A DNA stretch of 64,000 nt from Sphingomonas sp. SRS2 (GTDB lineage: Bacteria > Pseudomonadota > Alphaproteobacteria > Sphingomonadales > Sphingomonadaceae). Under the pieces are notes generated by a model. That model had not been told where the DNA came from. It worked only from the letters and a program-made list of their open reading frames with translations, and did no database searches. Of the stretch, positions 27,201 to 36,534 are shown piece after piece. The stretch lies in the NCBI RefSeq assembly GCF_000971055.1, contig NZ_LARW01000047.1:30743-94742 (forward strand). The letters run 5' to 3'. The position numbers and the translations under genes are program-made. Numbering within the stretch: position 1 is the first letter of the stretch; every line of letters begins with the position of its first letter.

Positions 27201-30200
27201 TGCGGGGCAAGGGTTTCGGATTTGGCGGGGCGCTTCTCGCCGTCGCCATGCTCGCTGCGCCGACGGGCGCGCCGGCCGCAACACAGCCGGGCGCGCTTTC
27301 GCTGCGCAACAGCTTCCGGATCGGGTCGACCGGGGTGCTCTGCACCGCGCAGAACCGCGCGGTCAGCCCCAATCTGGCCGGCATGTTCGATCGCGGCTAC
27401 CGGATCGTCTGTCGCGATGCGGCAGCGCCGGTTGGCCGGCTCTTCGCGCTGCGCAGCGGCGCCGACGATCCCGTGGAACGCGTCGGCAAGAACACCGACA
27501 CCCCGGTCAATTGCGCAGCCCCCAAATCGGTGACGATCGGCGCGCTGAGCAACGTCGAGGAACGCGAGTGCGTCGATCCGACCAACCAGCTCGCCTATAA
27601 GAGCTATGCCTATAGCAAGGGCCGCGTCGTCTACATCGCCGATGGCCTCGGGGGCTATGACAGCGCGCTTCAGCTCGGCCTCCAGACGATCGTCGCCGAC
27701 GCGATCGTCAAGGGCGAGGTTCAGGTCGCGACCACGTCTGCCGGCGATCCGGCGGCGTTCGCGCGCGTTCAAGCGGGCGCGCTCGACAGCGACAGCGCGC
27801 TTTCCGAAGCCTATGCGCGCAACAATGACGGCTCCTATGCCGAAGCCGCGGAATTCTTCGAGGCGCTCGTCGAGCGCGATTCGAGCAGCGTCCGGGGCGA
27901 CGCCCGGCTGTCCGAATATCTCGCCAACCAGGCGCTCCAGGAATCGAACCAGCGCAATTTCTCGGCGGCTGACGCGCTGTTCGCACGGGCCTCGACGCCC
28001 AGCGCGCTCGCCGATCCGATCACCGGGCGCATGCTGCGCAACTTCTACGCGATCCATTTCCTCAACCAGAACAAGCTCAAGGACGCGATCGAGCAGTTGT
28101 CGAAGCCGGTGGCCGAGGTCGAGTCGAAGGTTGCCGCCGACACCAAGCTCAAGACCGGCGAGATTTCGGGCGACATCGCCGAAGATCTCAACCGTGAGAG
28201 CAAGGAGATGAACAATCTCGGCGGAGCGCTCGACGGGCAGCTCCAGCCGTTCGAGCGCGCGCAGGTGCTCGACGCACAGGCGCTCCAGCTGCGTGGCGTG
28301 GCATTCCGCATCAACAAGAATTACCCGAAGGCGCGTGAAGCGTTCGGCCAAGCGGTCGATGCGATGCAGGCGGTCCGGGAGGGTAAGCTGAACAGCACCG
28401 GCTGGCTGCGGTCGAACATCCAGAACGAACTGGCGCTGGTCGCCGAGGTCGAGGGCAATATTCCCGAGGCCGAGCGGCTCTATGCCGATGCGCTTCAGGT
28501 GGTAGAGATCCAGCATCCGAACACCGCGATCTCGCTCGGCGCCAAGGCGCGCTTCGCCGGCTTCCTGAGCCGCCATGGCCAGGGCGACCGCGCGATGACG
28601 ATGTATGGCGAGGTCATTTCGGCGGCGGAGAACCTGCCCGGCGCGATGAGCTCGATCCGCTCGCTGCTGCGTCCCTATTTCCGCCTGCTCGCCGAACGCT
28701 CGTCGACCGATCCCCGCGCGGTCTCGCTGATGTTCAGCGCGAGCCAGGTGATGCTGCGTCCCGGCATCGCCCAGACCCAGGCGCTGCTCGCGCGCGAGCT
28801 TTCGGGTGGCGATGACGAGGCCGCGAGCCTGTTCCGCCAGTCGGTGACGCTGTCGCGCTACATAGCCCGGGCTACCGGCGACATCGCGCGCATCACATCG
28901 ACGCCGGCGTCGGTCGACAGGGCCGCGCTGACTGAGGCGCAGACCCGTCTCGCCCGCTATTCGCGCGACCAGACGGTGCTGCAGGGCAAGCTCGGCAAAT
29001 TCCCACGCTACCGGGTGCTGTCGCCGCAGACCATGTCGGTCGAAGAGCTTCATAAGGCGCTGCGTCCGGGCGACGGCTATTACAAGGTCACGCTCGTTTC
29101 GCAGGACATCTATGCGATGTTCGTGACCCGCGATGTTGCGCGCGCCTGGCGGCTCGACATGACCACCAAGCAGCTCGAGGACATCGTCGCGCAGATCCGC
29201 GATTCGGTGGTGAAGATCGAGAACGGCCAGGTCGCGACCTATCCGTTCGACGTGGTGCTCGCGCGCAAGCTCTATGTCTCGCTGATGGGACCGGTCGACG
29301 CCGATCTCCACAAGGTCAGCAACTTCATCTTCGAGCCCGATGGTCCGCTGCTCCAGCTGCCGGCCAATCTGCTGCCGATCGAGCAGGCCGGTGTCGACGC
29401 CTATCTGGCGCGGCTCAAGAAGCCCAAGGCCGACGAATTCGATTTCCGCGGCGTCGCCTGGCTCGGCCGCAACCGCGACGTGTCGACCGTGGTCAGCCCG
29501 CGTTCGTTCGTCGATGGGCGCGATGTCGCCAGCTCGAAGGCGGTGAAGGGCTATATCGGCCTTGGCGAGAACAGCCGCCCGGGGCTCAATCCGTTCTTCG
29601 TGCCGCCGCCCGCCATGAACGATAACTGCGCGTGGCCGCTCAGCAACTGGAACAATCCGATCTCGTCGTCGGAGCTGTTCCTCGCCAGCGGGATCATCGG
29701 TAAGGATAAATCGGCGCTGATTACCGGGGGCGACTTCTCGGACTCGACGATCCAGGGCCGCACCGATCTGTCCGATTATCGGATCATCCACTTCGCGACC
29801 CATGGCCTCGTCACCGCGCCGCGCCCCGAATGCCCCTCTCGCCCGGCGCTGCTGACCTCGTTCGGCGGCGGCACCTCGGACGGGCTGCTGTCGTTCAAGG
29901 AGATCTTCGACCTCAAGCTCGACGCCGACGTCGTGATCCTGTCGGCTTGCGATACCGCCGGCATGGCGACGGTCTCCGCGACGCGCGAGGCTGGCGTCAC
30001 CACGGGCGGCAACTTCGCGCTCGATGGCCTGGTCCGCGCCTTCGTCGGTGCGGGCGCGCGCACGGTGATCGCCAGCCATTGGCCGGTCCCCGACGACTTC
30101 AACGCCACCAAGCGGCTGATCACCGGCCTGTTCACCGCGCCAGCGGGAACCGGCATGGCGACAGCAATGCGCAAGGCGCAGATCGGTCTGATGGACGATG

Positions 30201-30313
30201 CAGACACCTCGCATCCCTATTACTGGTCGGCGTTCGCGATCGTCGGCGATGGCGAGCGCGCGCTGCTCCCGATGTCGAGCGTGCCGGGCAGCACGGTGCA
30301 GGCCACGCGTTGA
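27200..30313 (+). CDS. Exported TPR-CHAT protease-like protein
   Basis: 1037 residues. The N-terminus is a signal peptide (GALLAVAMLAAPTGAPAA), so the protein is probably periplasmic or secreted. The middle (about 200-500) is helical with TPR-like repeats (AEAAEFFEALVER, YPKAREAFGQAVDAM, IPEAERLYADALQV). The C-terminal CHAT domain (about 760-1025) has the caspase-like dyad: His868 in IIHFATHGLV and Cys917 in VVILSACDTAG, plus the family stretch TVIASHWPVPDD. The ATG at 27200 overlaps the exoprotein stop as TGATG. CHAT proteins are clan CD-like peptidases; here the substrate may be the exoprotein, which is inference. Confidence 0.9.
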   Translation: MRGKGFGFGGALLAVAMLAAPTGAPAATQPGALSLRNSFRIGSTGVLCTAQNRAVSPNLAGMFDRGYRIVCRDAAAPVGRLFALRSGADDPVERVGKNTDTPVNCAAPKSVTIGALSNVEERECVDPTNQLAYKSYAYSKGRVVYIADGLGGYDSALQLGLQTIVADAIVKGEVQVATTSAGDPAAFARVQAGALDSDSALSEAYARNNDGSYAEAAEFFEALVERDSSSVRGDARLSEYLANQALQESNQRNFSAADALFARASTPSALADPITGRMLRNFYAIHFLNQNKLKDAIEQLSKPVAEVESKVAADTKLKTGEISGDIAEDLNRESKEMNNLGGALDGQLQPFERAQVLDAQALQLRGVAFRINKNYPKAREAFGQAVDAMQAVREGKLNSTGWLRSNIQNELALVAEVEGNIPEAERLYADALQVVEIQHPNTAISLGAKARFAGFLSRHGQGDRAMTMYGEVISAAENLPGAMSSIRSLLRPYFRLLAERSSTDPRAVSLMFSASQVMLRPGIAQTQALLARELSGGDDEAASLFRQSVTLSRYIARATGDIARITSTPASVDRAALTEAQTRLARYSRDQTVLQGKLGKFPRYRVLSPQTMSVEELHKALRPGDGYYKVTLVSQDIYAMFVTRDVARAWRLDMTTKQLEDIVAQIRDSVVKIENGQVATYPFDVVLARKLYVSLMGPVDADLHKVSNFIFEPDGPLLQLPANLLPIEQAGVDAYLARLKKPKADEFDFRGVAWLGRNRDVSTVVSPRSFVDGRDVASSKAVKGYIGLGENSRPGLNPFFVPPPAMNDNCAWPLSNWNNPISSSELFLASGIIGKDKSALITGGDFSDSTIQGRTDLSDYRIIHFATHGLVTAPRPECPSRPALLTSFGGGTSDGLLSFKEIFDLKLDADVVILSACDTAGMATVSATREAGVTTGGNFALDGLVRAFVGAGARTVIASHWPVPDDFNATKRLITGLFTAPAGTGMATAMRKAQIGLMDDADTSHPYYWSAFAIVGDGERALLPMSSVPGSTVQATR

Positions 30314-30418
30314 CACAATCGGTCTCCGAGACGCTCGGGTGAATCCCGGCGACTGATGTAGAAGCGGCGGCACGCCCAGATTTCGTTTCGCCGTCGCGGC
30401 TGGACATTGTTTTATCTA

Positions 30419-30433
30419 GAACATAGATAGAAC
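30419..30433. promoter_or_regulatory. LexA (SOS) box directly before the radical SAM gene
   Basis: GAAC-ATAGATA-GAAC, the reverse complement of the alphaproteobacterial SOS consensus GTTC-N7-GTTC. It ends two bases before the ATG at 30436. A possible promoter is TGGACA (30401-30406) with a 17-base spacer and TAGATA (30424-30429) inside the box, so LexA would cover the -10 element. Confidence 0.85.
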
Positions 30434-30435
30434 AA

Positions 30436-31671
30436 ATGGGCCAGCTCGACACAAGGCAGAAGCTAGAAATCCTCGCCGATGCCGCCAAATATGACGCGTC
30501 CTGTTCCTCGTCGGGGACATCGAAGCGCGATTCGGCGGGGCAGGCGAAGGGGATCGGATCGACCGAAGGCATGGGCATCTGCCACGCCTATGCGCCCGAT
30601 GGCCGCTGCATATCGCTGCTCAAGATATTGCTGACCAACAGCTGCATCTTCGACTGCCATTACTGCATCAACCGTAAGAGCTCGAACGTCCGCCGGGCGC
30701 GTTTCTCGGCGCGCGAGGTGGTCGATCTCACCCTCGCCTTTTACCGGCGCAACTATATCGAAGGCCTGTTTCTCTCCTCGGGGATCATCCGATCGTCCGA
30801 CTACACGATGGAACAGATCGTCGAGGTGGCGCGGTCGCTGCGCGAGGACCATCAGTTTCGCGGCTATATCCATCTCAAGACGATCCCCGATGCTGATCCC
30901 GCGCTGATCGAGGCGGCGGGCCGGCATGCCGACCGCATCTCGATCAATGTCGAGCTGCCGACCGACGCGGGTCTCGCCCGGCTTGCGCCCGAAAAATCCT
31001 CGGCGGGTATCCGGACTGCCATGGCGGGGATGAAGACGGCAATTGAGGACGGAGGCGATGCGCGCCGCCGCTATAAATCCGCCCCAAGCTTCGCCCCCGC
31101 AGGGCAGTCGACGCAGATGATCGTCGGCGCCGACGCCGCCAACGATCGCGACATCATGCGCACTGCGAGTAATCTCTACGACCGCTTCGCGCTGCGTCGC
31201 GTCTATTATTCGGCATTCAGCCCGATCCCGGATGCTTCGGCGATCCTGCCGCTCAAGCGCCCGCCGCTGATGCGCGAGCACCGCCTCTACCAGTCCGACT
31301 GGATGATGCGCTTCTATGGCTACAAGCCCGGCGAGGTAGCGGCGGCGACCGACGAGCAGGGGATGCTGCCGCTCGATATCGATCCCAAGCTGGCTTGGGC
31401 GTTGCAGGCGCGCGAGCAGTTTCCGGTCGATATCAACCGCGCCCCGCGCGAATGGCTGCTGCGCGTGCCAGGGCTCGGCACCAAGGCCGTCGACGCGATC
31501 CTCATGTCGCGGCGCTGGCGCAAGCTGACCCTCACCGATGTCGGGCGGCTGTCGCGTTCGATCGCCAAACTCAGGCCCTTCATCGTCACCAGCGACTGGC
31601 GGCCGACCGGGCTGATCGACCGGATCGATCTGCGCGCGCGCGTGACCGAGCAGTTGGAGCTGTTCGGCTGA
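30436..31671 (+). CDS. Putative DNA modification/repair radical SAM protein (UDG-linked family)
   Basis: 411-residue radical SAM enzyme. The opening KLEILADAAKYDASCSSSG is the family signature, and CIFDCHYC (Cys70, Cys74, Cys77) binds the 4Fe-4S cluster. The C-terminal part has a helix-hairpin-helix DNA-binding motif (PREWLLRVPGLGTKAVDAIL), then a short tail. It matches the family called 'putative DNA modification/repair radical SAM protein', which normally travels with a uracil-DNA glycosylase-domain protein; the next gene is exactly that. The reaction is unknown. There is no ribosome-binding site before the ATG, so the mRNA may be leaderless. Confidence 0.92.
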   Translation: MGQLDTRQKLEILADAAKYDASCSSSGTSKRDSAGQAKGIGSTEGMGICHAYAPDGRCISLLKILLTNSCIFDCHYCINRKSSNVRRARFSAREVVDLTLAFYRRNYIEGLFLSSGIIRSSDYTMEQIVEVARSLREDHQFRGYIHLKTIPDADPALIEAAGRHADRISINVELPTDAGLARLAPEKSSAGIRTAMAGMKTAIEDGGDARRRYKSAPSFAPAGQSTQMIVGADAANDRDIMRTASNLYDRFALRRVYYSAFSPIPDASAILPLKRPPLMREHRLYQSDWMMRFYGYKPGEVAAATDEQGMLPLDIDPKLAWALQAREQFPVDINRAPREWLLRVPGLGTKAVDAILMSRRWRKLTLTDVGRLSRSIAKLRPFIVTSDWRPTGLIDRIDLRARVTEQLELFG

Positions 31672-31753
31672 TCGTCATGATTTCTCTTTCCGTCATCGGC
31701 GACAAAGACCGTGAGATCCCGGCGTTCACAGCGATGATGAGGCGAGGGTGACG

Positions 31754-33115
31754 ATGTACCGCTTCCCCTTGGCCCGCCCCGACGATGTCGACGCCTGGCG
31801 CGGATCCGCCCGGGCTGCGGCGCTCGCCAATGTCGCGCCGGACGACATTAGCTGGACGGTCGAAGGGGAAACCGGCGATCTGTTCGGCGGCGCCAGCGGT
31901 GATACGCTGCCCGCAGCGACCCTGCCCCCTTTTACCGTGCCTAAAAGATTTCTCGATCTTGCCGGCGATGTGGCGCTGCACCGCGATCCGCAACGCTTCG
32001 CGCTGCTCTATGCGATGCTGCTCCGCCTGCGCGACCATCCTGGGGCGATCGATGACGAGGCCGATCCGCTGCGCCGCCGGCTCGACCTGCTGGCCAAGGA
32101 GGTGCGGCGCGATATCCACAAGATGCGCGCCTTTGTCCGCTTCCGCGAGATCGATGGGGCCTATGTCGCCTGGTTCGAGCCCGCGCATCATATCGTCCGG
32201 GCCAATGCCGGCTTCTTCATGCGCCGGTTTGCGACGATGCGCTGGTCGATCCTGACGCCGGATCTGTCGATCCACTGGGATGGCGAGACGTTGCGCGAGG
32301 CCCCCGGAGCAACGCGCGCGGATGCGCCGGACGGCGATCCGGTCGAGGATCTGTGGAAGGGCTATTATGCTTCGATCTTCAATCCCGCGCGGTTGAAGAC
32401 AGGTACGATGCTAAAGGAAATGCCGCGCCGCTATTGGGCCAACATGCCCGAAACCGCGTTGATACCCCAATTGGTCGCAGGCGCGCAGGCGCGCGAGACC
32501 CGGATGGTGGACAGGATCGTGACTGGCGGCAACATGACGAAATCGCTTGAGGCGCTGCGCGAGGAGGCCGCGCATTGTACGCGCTGCGGCCTTTACAAAT
32601 GCGCTACGCAGACCGTGTTCGGCGAGGGCCCTGCCGATGCTGATATCATGATCGTCGGTGAACAGCCCGGCGATCAGGAGGATCTCGCGGGCAAGCCGTT
32701 CGTCGGACCAGCCGGGCAGATGCTCGACCGCGCGATGGCGGCGGCGGGGGTAGATCGTTCGCGCGTCTACGTCACGAATGCGGTGAAGCATTTCAAGTTC
32801 GAACCGCGCGGCAAGCGTCGCATCCATGCCAAGCCCAATGCCGGCGAGATTAGCGCGTGCCGCTGGTGGATCGATCAGGAGCGGGCGATCATCACGCCGA
32901 AGCGGACGATCATGCTCGGCACGACCGCAATCCATTCGCTGCTGGGAAAGTCGCTGACGCTGACCTCGCAGCGCGGGCGCGATCTGGTGCTGCCCGATGG
33001 CGGCGTTGCGCGCGCGACGATCCATCCGAGCTTCCTGCTGCGCATGCCCGATAAGAGCCGCGCCGATGAGGAGTTCGCGATGTTTGTCGAGGATCTAAAG
33101 GCGGCGGCAAAGTAA
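31754..33115 (+). CDS. DUF4130-UdgX fusion: UdgX-family uracil-DNA-binding protein
   Basis: 453 residues. The N-terminal half (about 1-255) is the DUF4130 domain (DKFM-like helical region with KEVRRDIHKMRAFVRFRE and NPARLKTGTMLKEMPRRYW). The C-terminal half is a family-4-like UDG with Fe-S cysteines (AHCTRCGLYKC), the UdgX motif GEQPGDQEDLAGKPFVGPAG and the diagnostic KRRIH loop; His358 of that loop corresponds to the His that bonds covalently to the excised site in mycobacterial UdgX. The ATG at 31754 gives the family start MYRFPLARPDDVDAWR; an in-frame GTG lies at 31748. It follows the radical SAM gene by 82 bp on the same strand. Confidence 0.93.
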   Translation: MYRFPLARPDDVDAWRGSARAAALANVAPDDISWTVEGETGDLFGGASGDTLPAATLPPFTVPKRFLDLAGDVALHRDPQRFALLYAMLLRLRDHPGAIDDEADPLRRRLDLLAKEVRRDIHKMRAFVRFREIDGAYVAWFEPAHHIVRANAGFFMRRFATMRWSILTPDLSIHWDGETLREAPGATRADAPDGDPVEDLWKGYYASIFNPARLKTGTMLKEMPRRYWANMPETALIPQLVAGAQARETRMVDRIVTGGNMTKSLEALREEAAHCTRCGLYKCATQTVFGEGPADADIMIVGEQPGDQEDLAGKPFVGPAGQMLDRAMAAAGVDRSRVYVTNAVKHFKFEPRGKRRIHAKPNAGEISACRWWIDQERAIITPKRTIMLGTTAIHSLLGKSLTLTSQRGRDLVLPDGGVARATIHPSFLLRMPDKSRADEEFAMFVEDLKAAAK

Positions 33116-33124
33116 ATCCGCGAG

Positions 33125-33157
33125 GCCCTCTCCGGCAAAGGGGGAACCGGAGAGGGC
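33125..33157. terminator. Hairpin between convergent udgX and the small membrane gene
   Basis: Perfect 11-bp stem GCCCTCTCCGG / CCGGAGAGGGC with an 11-base loop in the 63-bp convergent gap. No strong T-run on the plus strand; it may serve both directions. Confidence 0.6.
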
Positions 33158-33178
33158 GCGCGGGTTAGCGGTTGAAGA

Positions 33179-33352
33179 TCAGATGCCGACGCCGCTCAAC
33201 AGACCGAAGGCCTGAAGCAGCCACAGGATCACGACGATGATCACGACGGCGTTGAGGATGCTTTTGATCTTGCCGTCCATCGGGATATAGTTGTTCACCA
33301 ACCACAGCACGACGCCGACGATGATAAGCACGATGATGACTTGGATGAGCAT
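33179..33352 (-). CDS. Thivi_2564 family small membrane protein
   Basis: 57 residues with two hydrophobic helices around the hydrophilic turn NNYIPMDGKIKSILNAVV, the recognisable signature of this small membrane family (MLIQVIIVLIIVG...WLLQAFGLL). The function is not known. The ATG at 33352 has a purine-rich upstream sequence (GGGGAGAAACCC). It sits convergent to udgX and divergent from the flavoprotein gene. Confidence 0.85.
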   Translation of the reverse strand: MLIQVIIVLIIVGVVLWLVNNYIPMDGKIKSILNAVVIIVVILWLLQAFGLLSGVGI

Positions 33353-33498
33353 GGGTTTCTCCCCGGTTGGTATCAGTTTGTTTCTGTAACAGTCCGAACC
33401 CGGCAGAACCGGGAATGTTCCGGCGCGGTCTTGTCGGGGCCCCGCTGCTGTGCTGGATTGCCGCGATCTGGAGGGGCGTCACGTCAAGGGGATGCCGC

Positions 33499-34680
33499 AT
33501 GGATCGCCGTCACTTCATTCGTCAGGGCGCGCTGGGGCTTGCCGCCGCCGGACTTGCCCGTCCGTCGGACCTGCTTGCGCAGGCCACCCAGCCGATATTC
33601 GATCCGATCGGTCCGATCGTCCCTGTCCGCGCGCTGCCCGATCGCATCTTCCGGATCACCGTATGCCTGCGGCCGTTCCGCGCGACCGGCCCGCGTCTCG
33701 ACAGCGAGCAGGTCGCGCGCAAGCTCGTCGTCCATAATTATGGCCATGGCGGCAGCGGCTGGTCGTTGAGCTGGGGCTCGGCGACGATCGCTGTCGGCAA
33801 GGCGATGGCGAATAGCCCGAAGGAGATCGCCGTGATCGGCGCGGGCGCGCTGGGCCTGACCGCGGCGCTGACCGCTCAGCGCGCCGGCGCGAAAGTAACT
33901 ATCTATGCCAAGGAGCGTTTTCCCCACGTTCGCTCGGCGCGCGCGACCGGAAGCTGGACCCCCGATTCGCGCGTGGCGATGGCCAATGCGGTGAGGCCGG
34001 ATTTCGCGGCGGCGTGGAGCGGCATGACGCGCGACAGCTATGCGATGTGGCAGAGCTATGTCGGCCTGCCCGGCGATCCGATCGAATGGAATGACCGTTA
34101 TACGCTATCGGACCTGCCGCCCGACCAGATGCGCGCCGCCTATCGCGCCACCGAAGTGATGGGGTTCGCCCATTATGGCGAGCAGGTTGCGGATATCACG
34201 CCACGCTCGCAGATCTTCGAGCCCGGCACCCACCCGTTCGCGACCCGCTGTGCGCTGCGCAACAGCCAGATGATGTTCAACGTCGCGAACCTTGCGCATC
34301 TGCTGACCGCCGACTTCCTCGCGGCAGGCGGGCGGATAGAGACTGCCGAGTTCCATCATCCTTCCGATCTTGGCAGGCTGAAGGAGAAGGTGATCATCAA
34401 CTGCACCGGCTATGGTGCGCGGGCGCTGTTTCGCGACGAGAGCGGGGTGCCGGTGCGCGGCCAGATCGCCTGGCTGCTGCCGCAGGCGGGGCTCAACTAT
34501 GGCTTCGTCTACAAGACGGTCAGCGTGCTGGGCCGGCGTGATGGGATCGTCGTGCAGGATCTGGGCATTGACGACCGCTTCGGCTTCAACGAGGCCAACG
34601 AGACTCCCGATCGGGCCGCCGCCGACGCGTCGGTCCGCACCATCGCCGAACTGTTCGCCGGGCGGGCCTTCGCGGGATAG
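33499..34680 (+). CDS. D-amino-acid-oxidase-like FAD oxidoreductase, circularly permuted, Tat-exported
   Basis: 393 residues. The N-terminus is a Tat signal (MDRRHFIRQGALGLAAAGLA). Mature order is unusual: the segment that ends normal DAO proteins comes first (LRPFRATGPRLDSEQ, then HNYGHGGSGW at 79-88 and LSWGSA), followed by the FAD Rossmann motif AVIGAGALGLTAAL (about 111-124), which normally starts the protein. The central DAO part follows (ATGSWTPDSR, HLLTADFLAAGGRIE, VIINCTGYGARALF, VPVRGQIAW), and the protein stops near RTIAELFAG, where normal enzymes continue into the RP...HNYGHGG part. The ATG at 33499 follows AAGGGG. The substrate is unknown. Confidence 0.85.
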   Translation: MDRRHFIRQGALGLAAAGLARPSDLLAQATQPIFDPIGPIVPVRALPDRIFRITVCLRPFRATGPRLDSEQVARKLVVHNYGHGGSGWSLSWGSATIAVGKAMANSPKEIAVIGAGALGLTAALTAQRAGAKVTIYAKERFPHVRSARATGSWTPDSRVAMANAVRPDFAAAWSGMTRDSYAMWQSYVGLPGDPIEWNDRYTLSDLPPDQMRAAYRATEVMGFAHYGEQVADITPRSQIFEPGTHPFATRCALRNSQMMFNVANLAHLLTADFLAAGGRIETAEFHHPSDLGRLKEKVIINCTGYGARALFRDESGVPVRGQIAWLLPQAGLNYGFVYKTVSVLGRRDGIVVQDLGIDDRFGFNEANETPDRAAADASVRTIAELFAGRAFAG

Positions 34681-34685
34681 AAAAA

Positions 34686-34727
34686 GGGCGGATGCCTTGC
34701 GGCGCCCGCCCCATTTTCCGCTTTTTG
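34686..34727. terminator. Bidirectional terminator between the flavoprotein gene and etfA
   Basis: Imperfect 11-bp stem GGGCGGATGCC / GGCGCCCGCCC with a short loop, preceded by A5 and followed by TTTTCCGCTTTTT, in the gap between convergent genes. Works in principle on both strands. Confidence 0.6.
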
Positions 34728-34735
34728 GTTCCGGA

Positions 34736-35665
34736 TCAGAGCTTGCTGGTGAGCTCGGGCACGATCTTGAACAGGTCCCCCACGAGGCCGTAATCGGCGA
34801 CCTGGAAGATCGGGGCTTCCTCGTCCTTGTTGATCGCGATGATCGTCTTGGAGTCCTTCATGCCGGCGAGATGCTGGATCGCGCCGGAGATGCCGACCGC
34901 GATATAGACTTCCGGTGCGACGATCTTGCCGGTCTGCCCGACCTGATAGTCGTTCGGCACATAGCCGGCATCGACCGCGGCGCGCGATGCGCCGACGCCC
35001 GCGCCGAGCTTGTCGGCGAGCGGCTCGATGATCGAGTGGAAATTTTCCGAGTTCAGCAGCGCGCGGCCGCCCGAGACGATGACCTTCGCCGAGGTCAGCT
35101 CGGGGCGCTCGGACTTGGAGATCTCGGCGCCGACGAAGCTCGACAGGCCGGCGTCGCCGCCGCCAGAAATGGCCTCGACCGAACCCGAACCACCCTCGCG
35201 GGCCGCCTTTTCAAAGGCGGTGCCGCGCACGGTGATCACCTTCTTGGCATCCGAGCTCTGCACGGTCGCGATTGCGTTGCCGGCATAGGTCGGACGGGTG
35301 AAGGTATCCTCGCTCTCGACCGAGAGGATCTCGGAGATCTGCATCACGTCGAGCAGCGCTGCGACGCGCGGCGCGATGTTCTTGCCGTTGGCGGTCGCCG
35401 GCGCGACGAAGGCGTCGTGATGCCCCATCAGCTCGACGATCAGCGGAGCGACATTCTCCGGCAGCGCATTGGCATAGGCTGCGCCATCGGCGACGTGGAC
35501 CTTGCCGACGCCGGCGATCTTCGCGGCGGCATCGGCGATGCCACCGATGCCCTGGCCCGCGACCAGCAAATGAACTTCGCCCAGCTTCGCGGCGGCGGTG
35601 ACGGCCGAGAGGGTCGCGTCCTTGACCGCGCCGCCCTCATGTTCAACCCAGACGAGCGTCTTCAT
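34736..35665 (-). CDS. etfA: Electron transfer flavoprotein subunit alpha
   Basis: 309 residues. Forms the FAD-carrying heterodimer with EtfB that passes electrons from acyl-CoA and other dehydrogenases to ETF-ubiquinone oxidoreductase. The C-terminal FAD domain is typical: [59 protein letters not shown] and [22 protein letters not shown]. Its ATG overlaps the etfB stop as ATGA, so the two subunits are translationally coupled. Confidence 0.97.
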   Translation of the reverse strand: MKTLVWVEHEGGAVKDATLSAVTAAAKLGEVHLLVAGQGIGGIADAAAKIAGVGKVHVADGAAYANALPENVAPLIVELMGHHDAFVAPATANGKNIAPRVAALLDVMQISEILSVESEDTFTRPTYAGNAIATVQSSDAKKVITVRGTAFEKAAREGGSGSVEAISGGGDAGLSSFVGAEISKSERPELTSAKVIVSGGRALLNSENFHSIIEPLADKLGAGVGASRAAVDAGYVPNDYQVGQTGKIVAPEVYIAVGISGAIQHLAGMKDSKTIIAINKDEEAPIFQVADYGLVGDLFKIVPELTSKL

Positions 35666-36411
35666 GCTGCAACTCCTAGCGCCTTGAGCTTGGCGACAAG
35701 CTCGTCAACATCGGCAACCTTGATGCCAGCCGAACGCTTGGGCGGCTCGGCGACCTTGAGGGTCTTGAGGCGCGGCGAGACGTCGACGCCGTAATCGGCG
35801 GGAGTCTTCTGCGCGAGTGGCTTGGACTTCGCCTTCATGATGTTCGGCAGCGACGCGTAGCGCGGCTCGTTGAGGCGAAGGTCGGTGGTGACGATCGCGG
35901 GGGTCTTGAGGCTGACCGTCTCGAGGCCGCCATCGACTTCGCGGGTCACCTTGACGGTGTCGCCTTCGACTTCGACCTTCGATGCGAAGGTGCCCTGCGG
36001 CCGGCCGGTGAGCGCCGCCAGCATCTGGCCCGTCTGGTTCGAATCGTCGTCGATTGCCTGCTTGCCGAGGATGACGAGGCCGGGCGCCTCCTCCTCGACG
36101 ATCTTGGCGAGAAGCTTGGCGACGCCGAGCGGCTCGACTTCGGTTTCGCTGACGATCAGAATCGCGCGGTCCGCACCCATCGCGAGCGCGGTGCGCAGCG
36201 TCTCCTGCGCCTTCTGCTCGCCGATCGATACGGCGACGATCTCGGTCGCTACGCCCTTTTCCTTCAGGCGGATGGCTTCCTCGATCGCGATCTCGTCGAA
36301 CGGATTCATCGACATCTTGACGTTGGCCAGGTCGACACCCGTGCCGTCCATCTTGACGCGCGGCTTCACATTATAATCGATCACCCGCTTCACGGGCACC
36401 AGGATTTTCAT
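35662..36411 (-). CDS. etfB: Electron transfer flavoprotein subunit beta
   Basis: 249 residues, usual family length. It opens [20 protein letters not shown] and carries the AMP-binding/recognition region ([30 protein letters not shown]) and the conserved [36 protein letters not shown]. The ATG at 36411 is preceded by GGAG. The upstream gap (36412-36609) holds three TGCGAA repeats with 8-bp spacing. Confidence 0.97.
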   Translation of the reverse strand: MKILVPVKRVIDYNVKPRVKMDGTGVDLANVKMSMNPFDEIAIEEAIRLKEKGVATEIVAVSIGEQKAQETLRTALAMGADRAILIVSETEVEPLGVAKLLAKIVEEEAPGLVILGKQAIDDDSNQTGQMLAALTGRPQGTFASKVEVEGDTVKVTREVDGGLETVSLKTPAIVTTDLRLNEPRYASLPNIMKAKSKPLAQKTPADYGVDVSPRLKTLKVAEPPKRSAGIKVADVDELVAKLKALGVAA

Positions 36412-36534
36412 AGCTTCAACTCCTTGGCCTTGGCACTTGCCCCGGGGAGGCTGTATCCAGCTGACGAGGTCTGTCCGACATGGACGGAGCCCTTATGCCC
36501 GATCGCCATTGCCGCTCGGCCCGGTCAAATCAAA

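Noticed and set aside
27194..30373. 1059-codon minus-strand open frame
   Set aside because: Antisense of the CHAT gene; the CHAT reading has signal peptide and catalytic motifs, this one has none.
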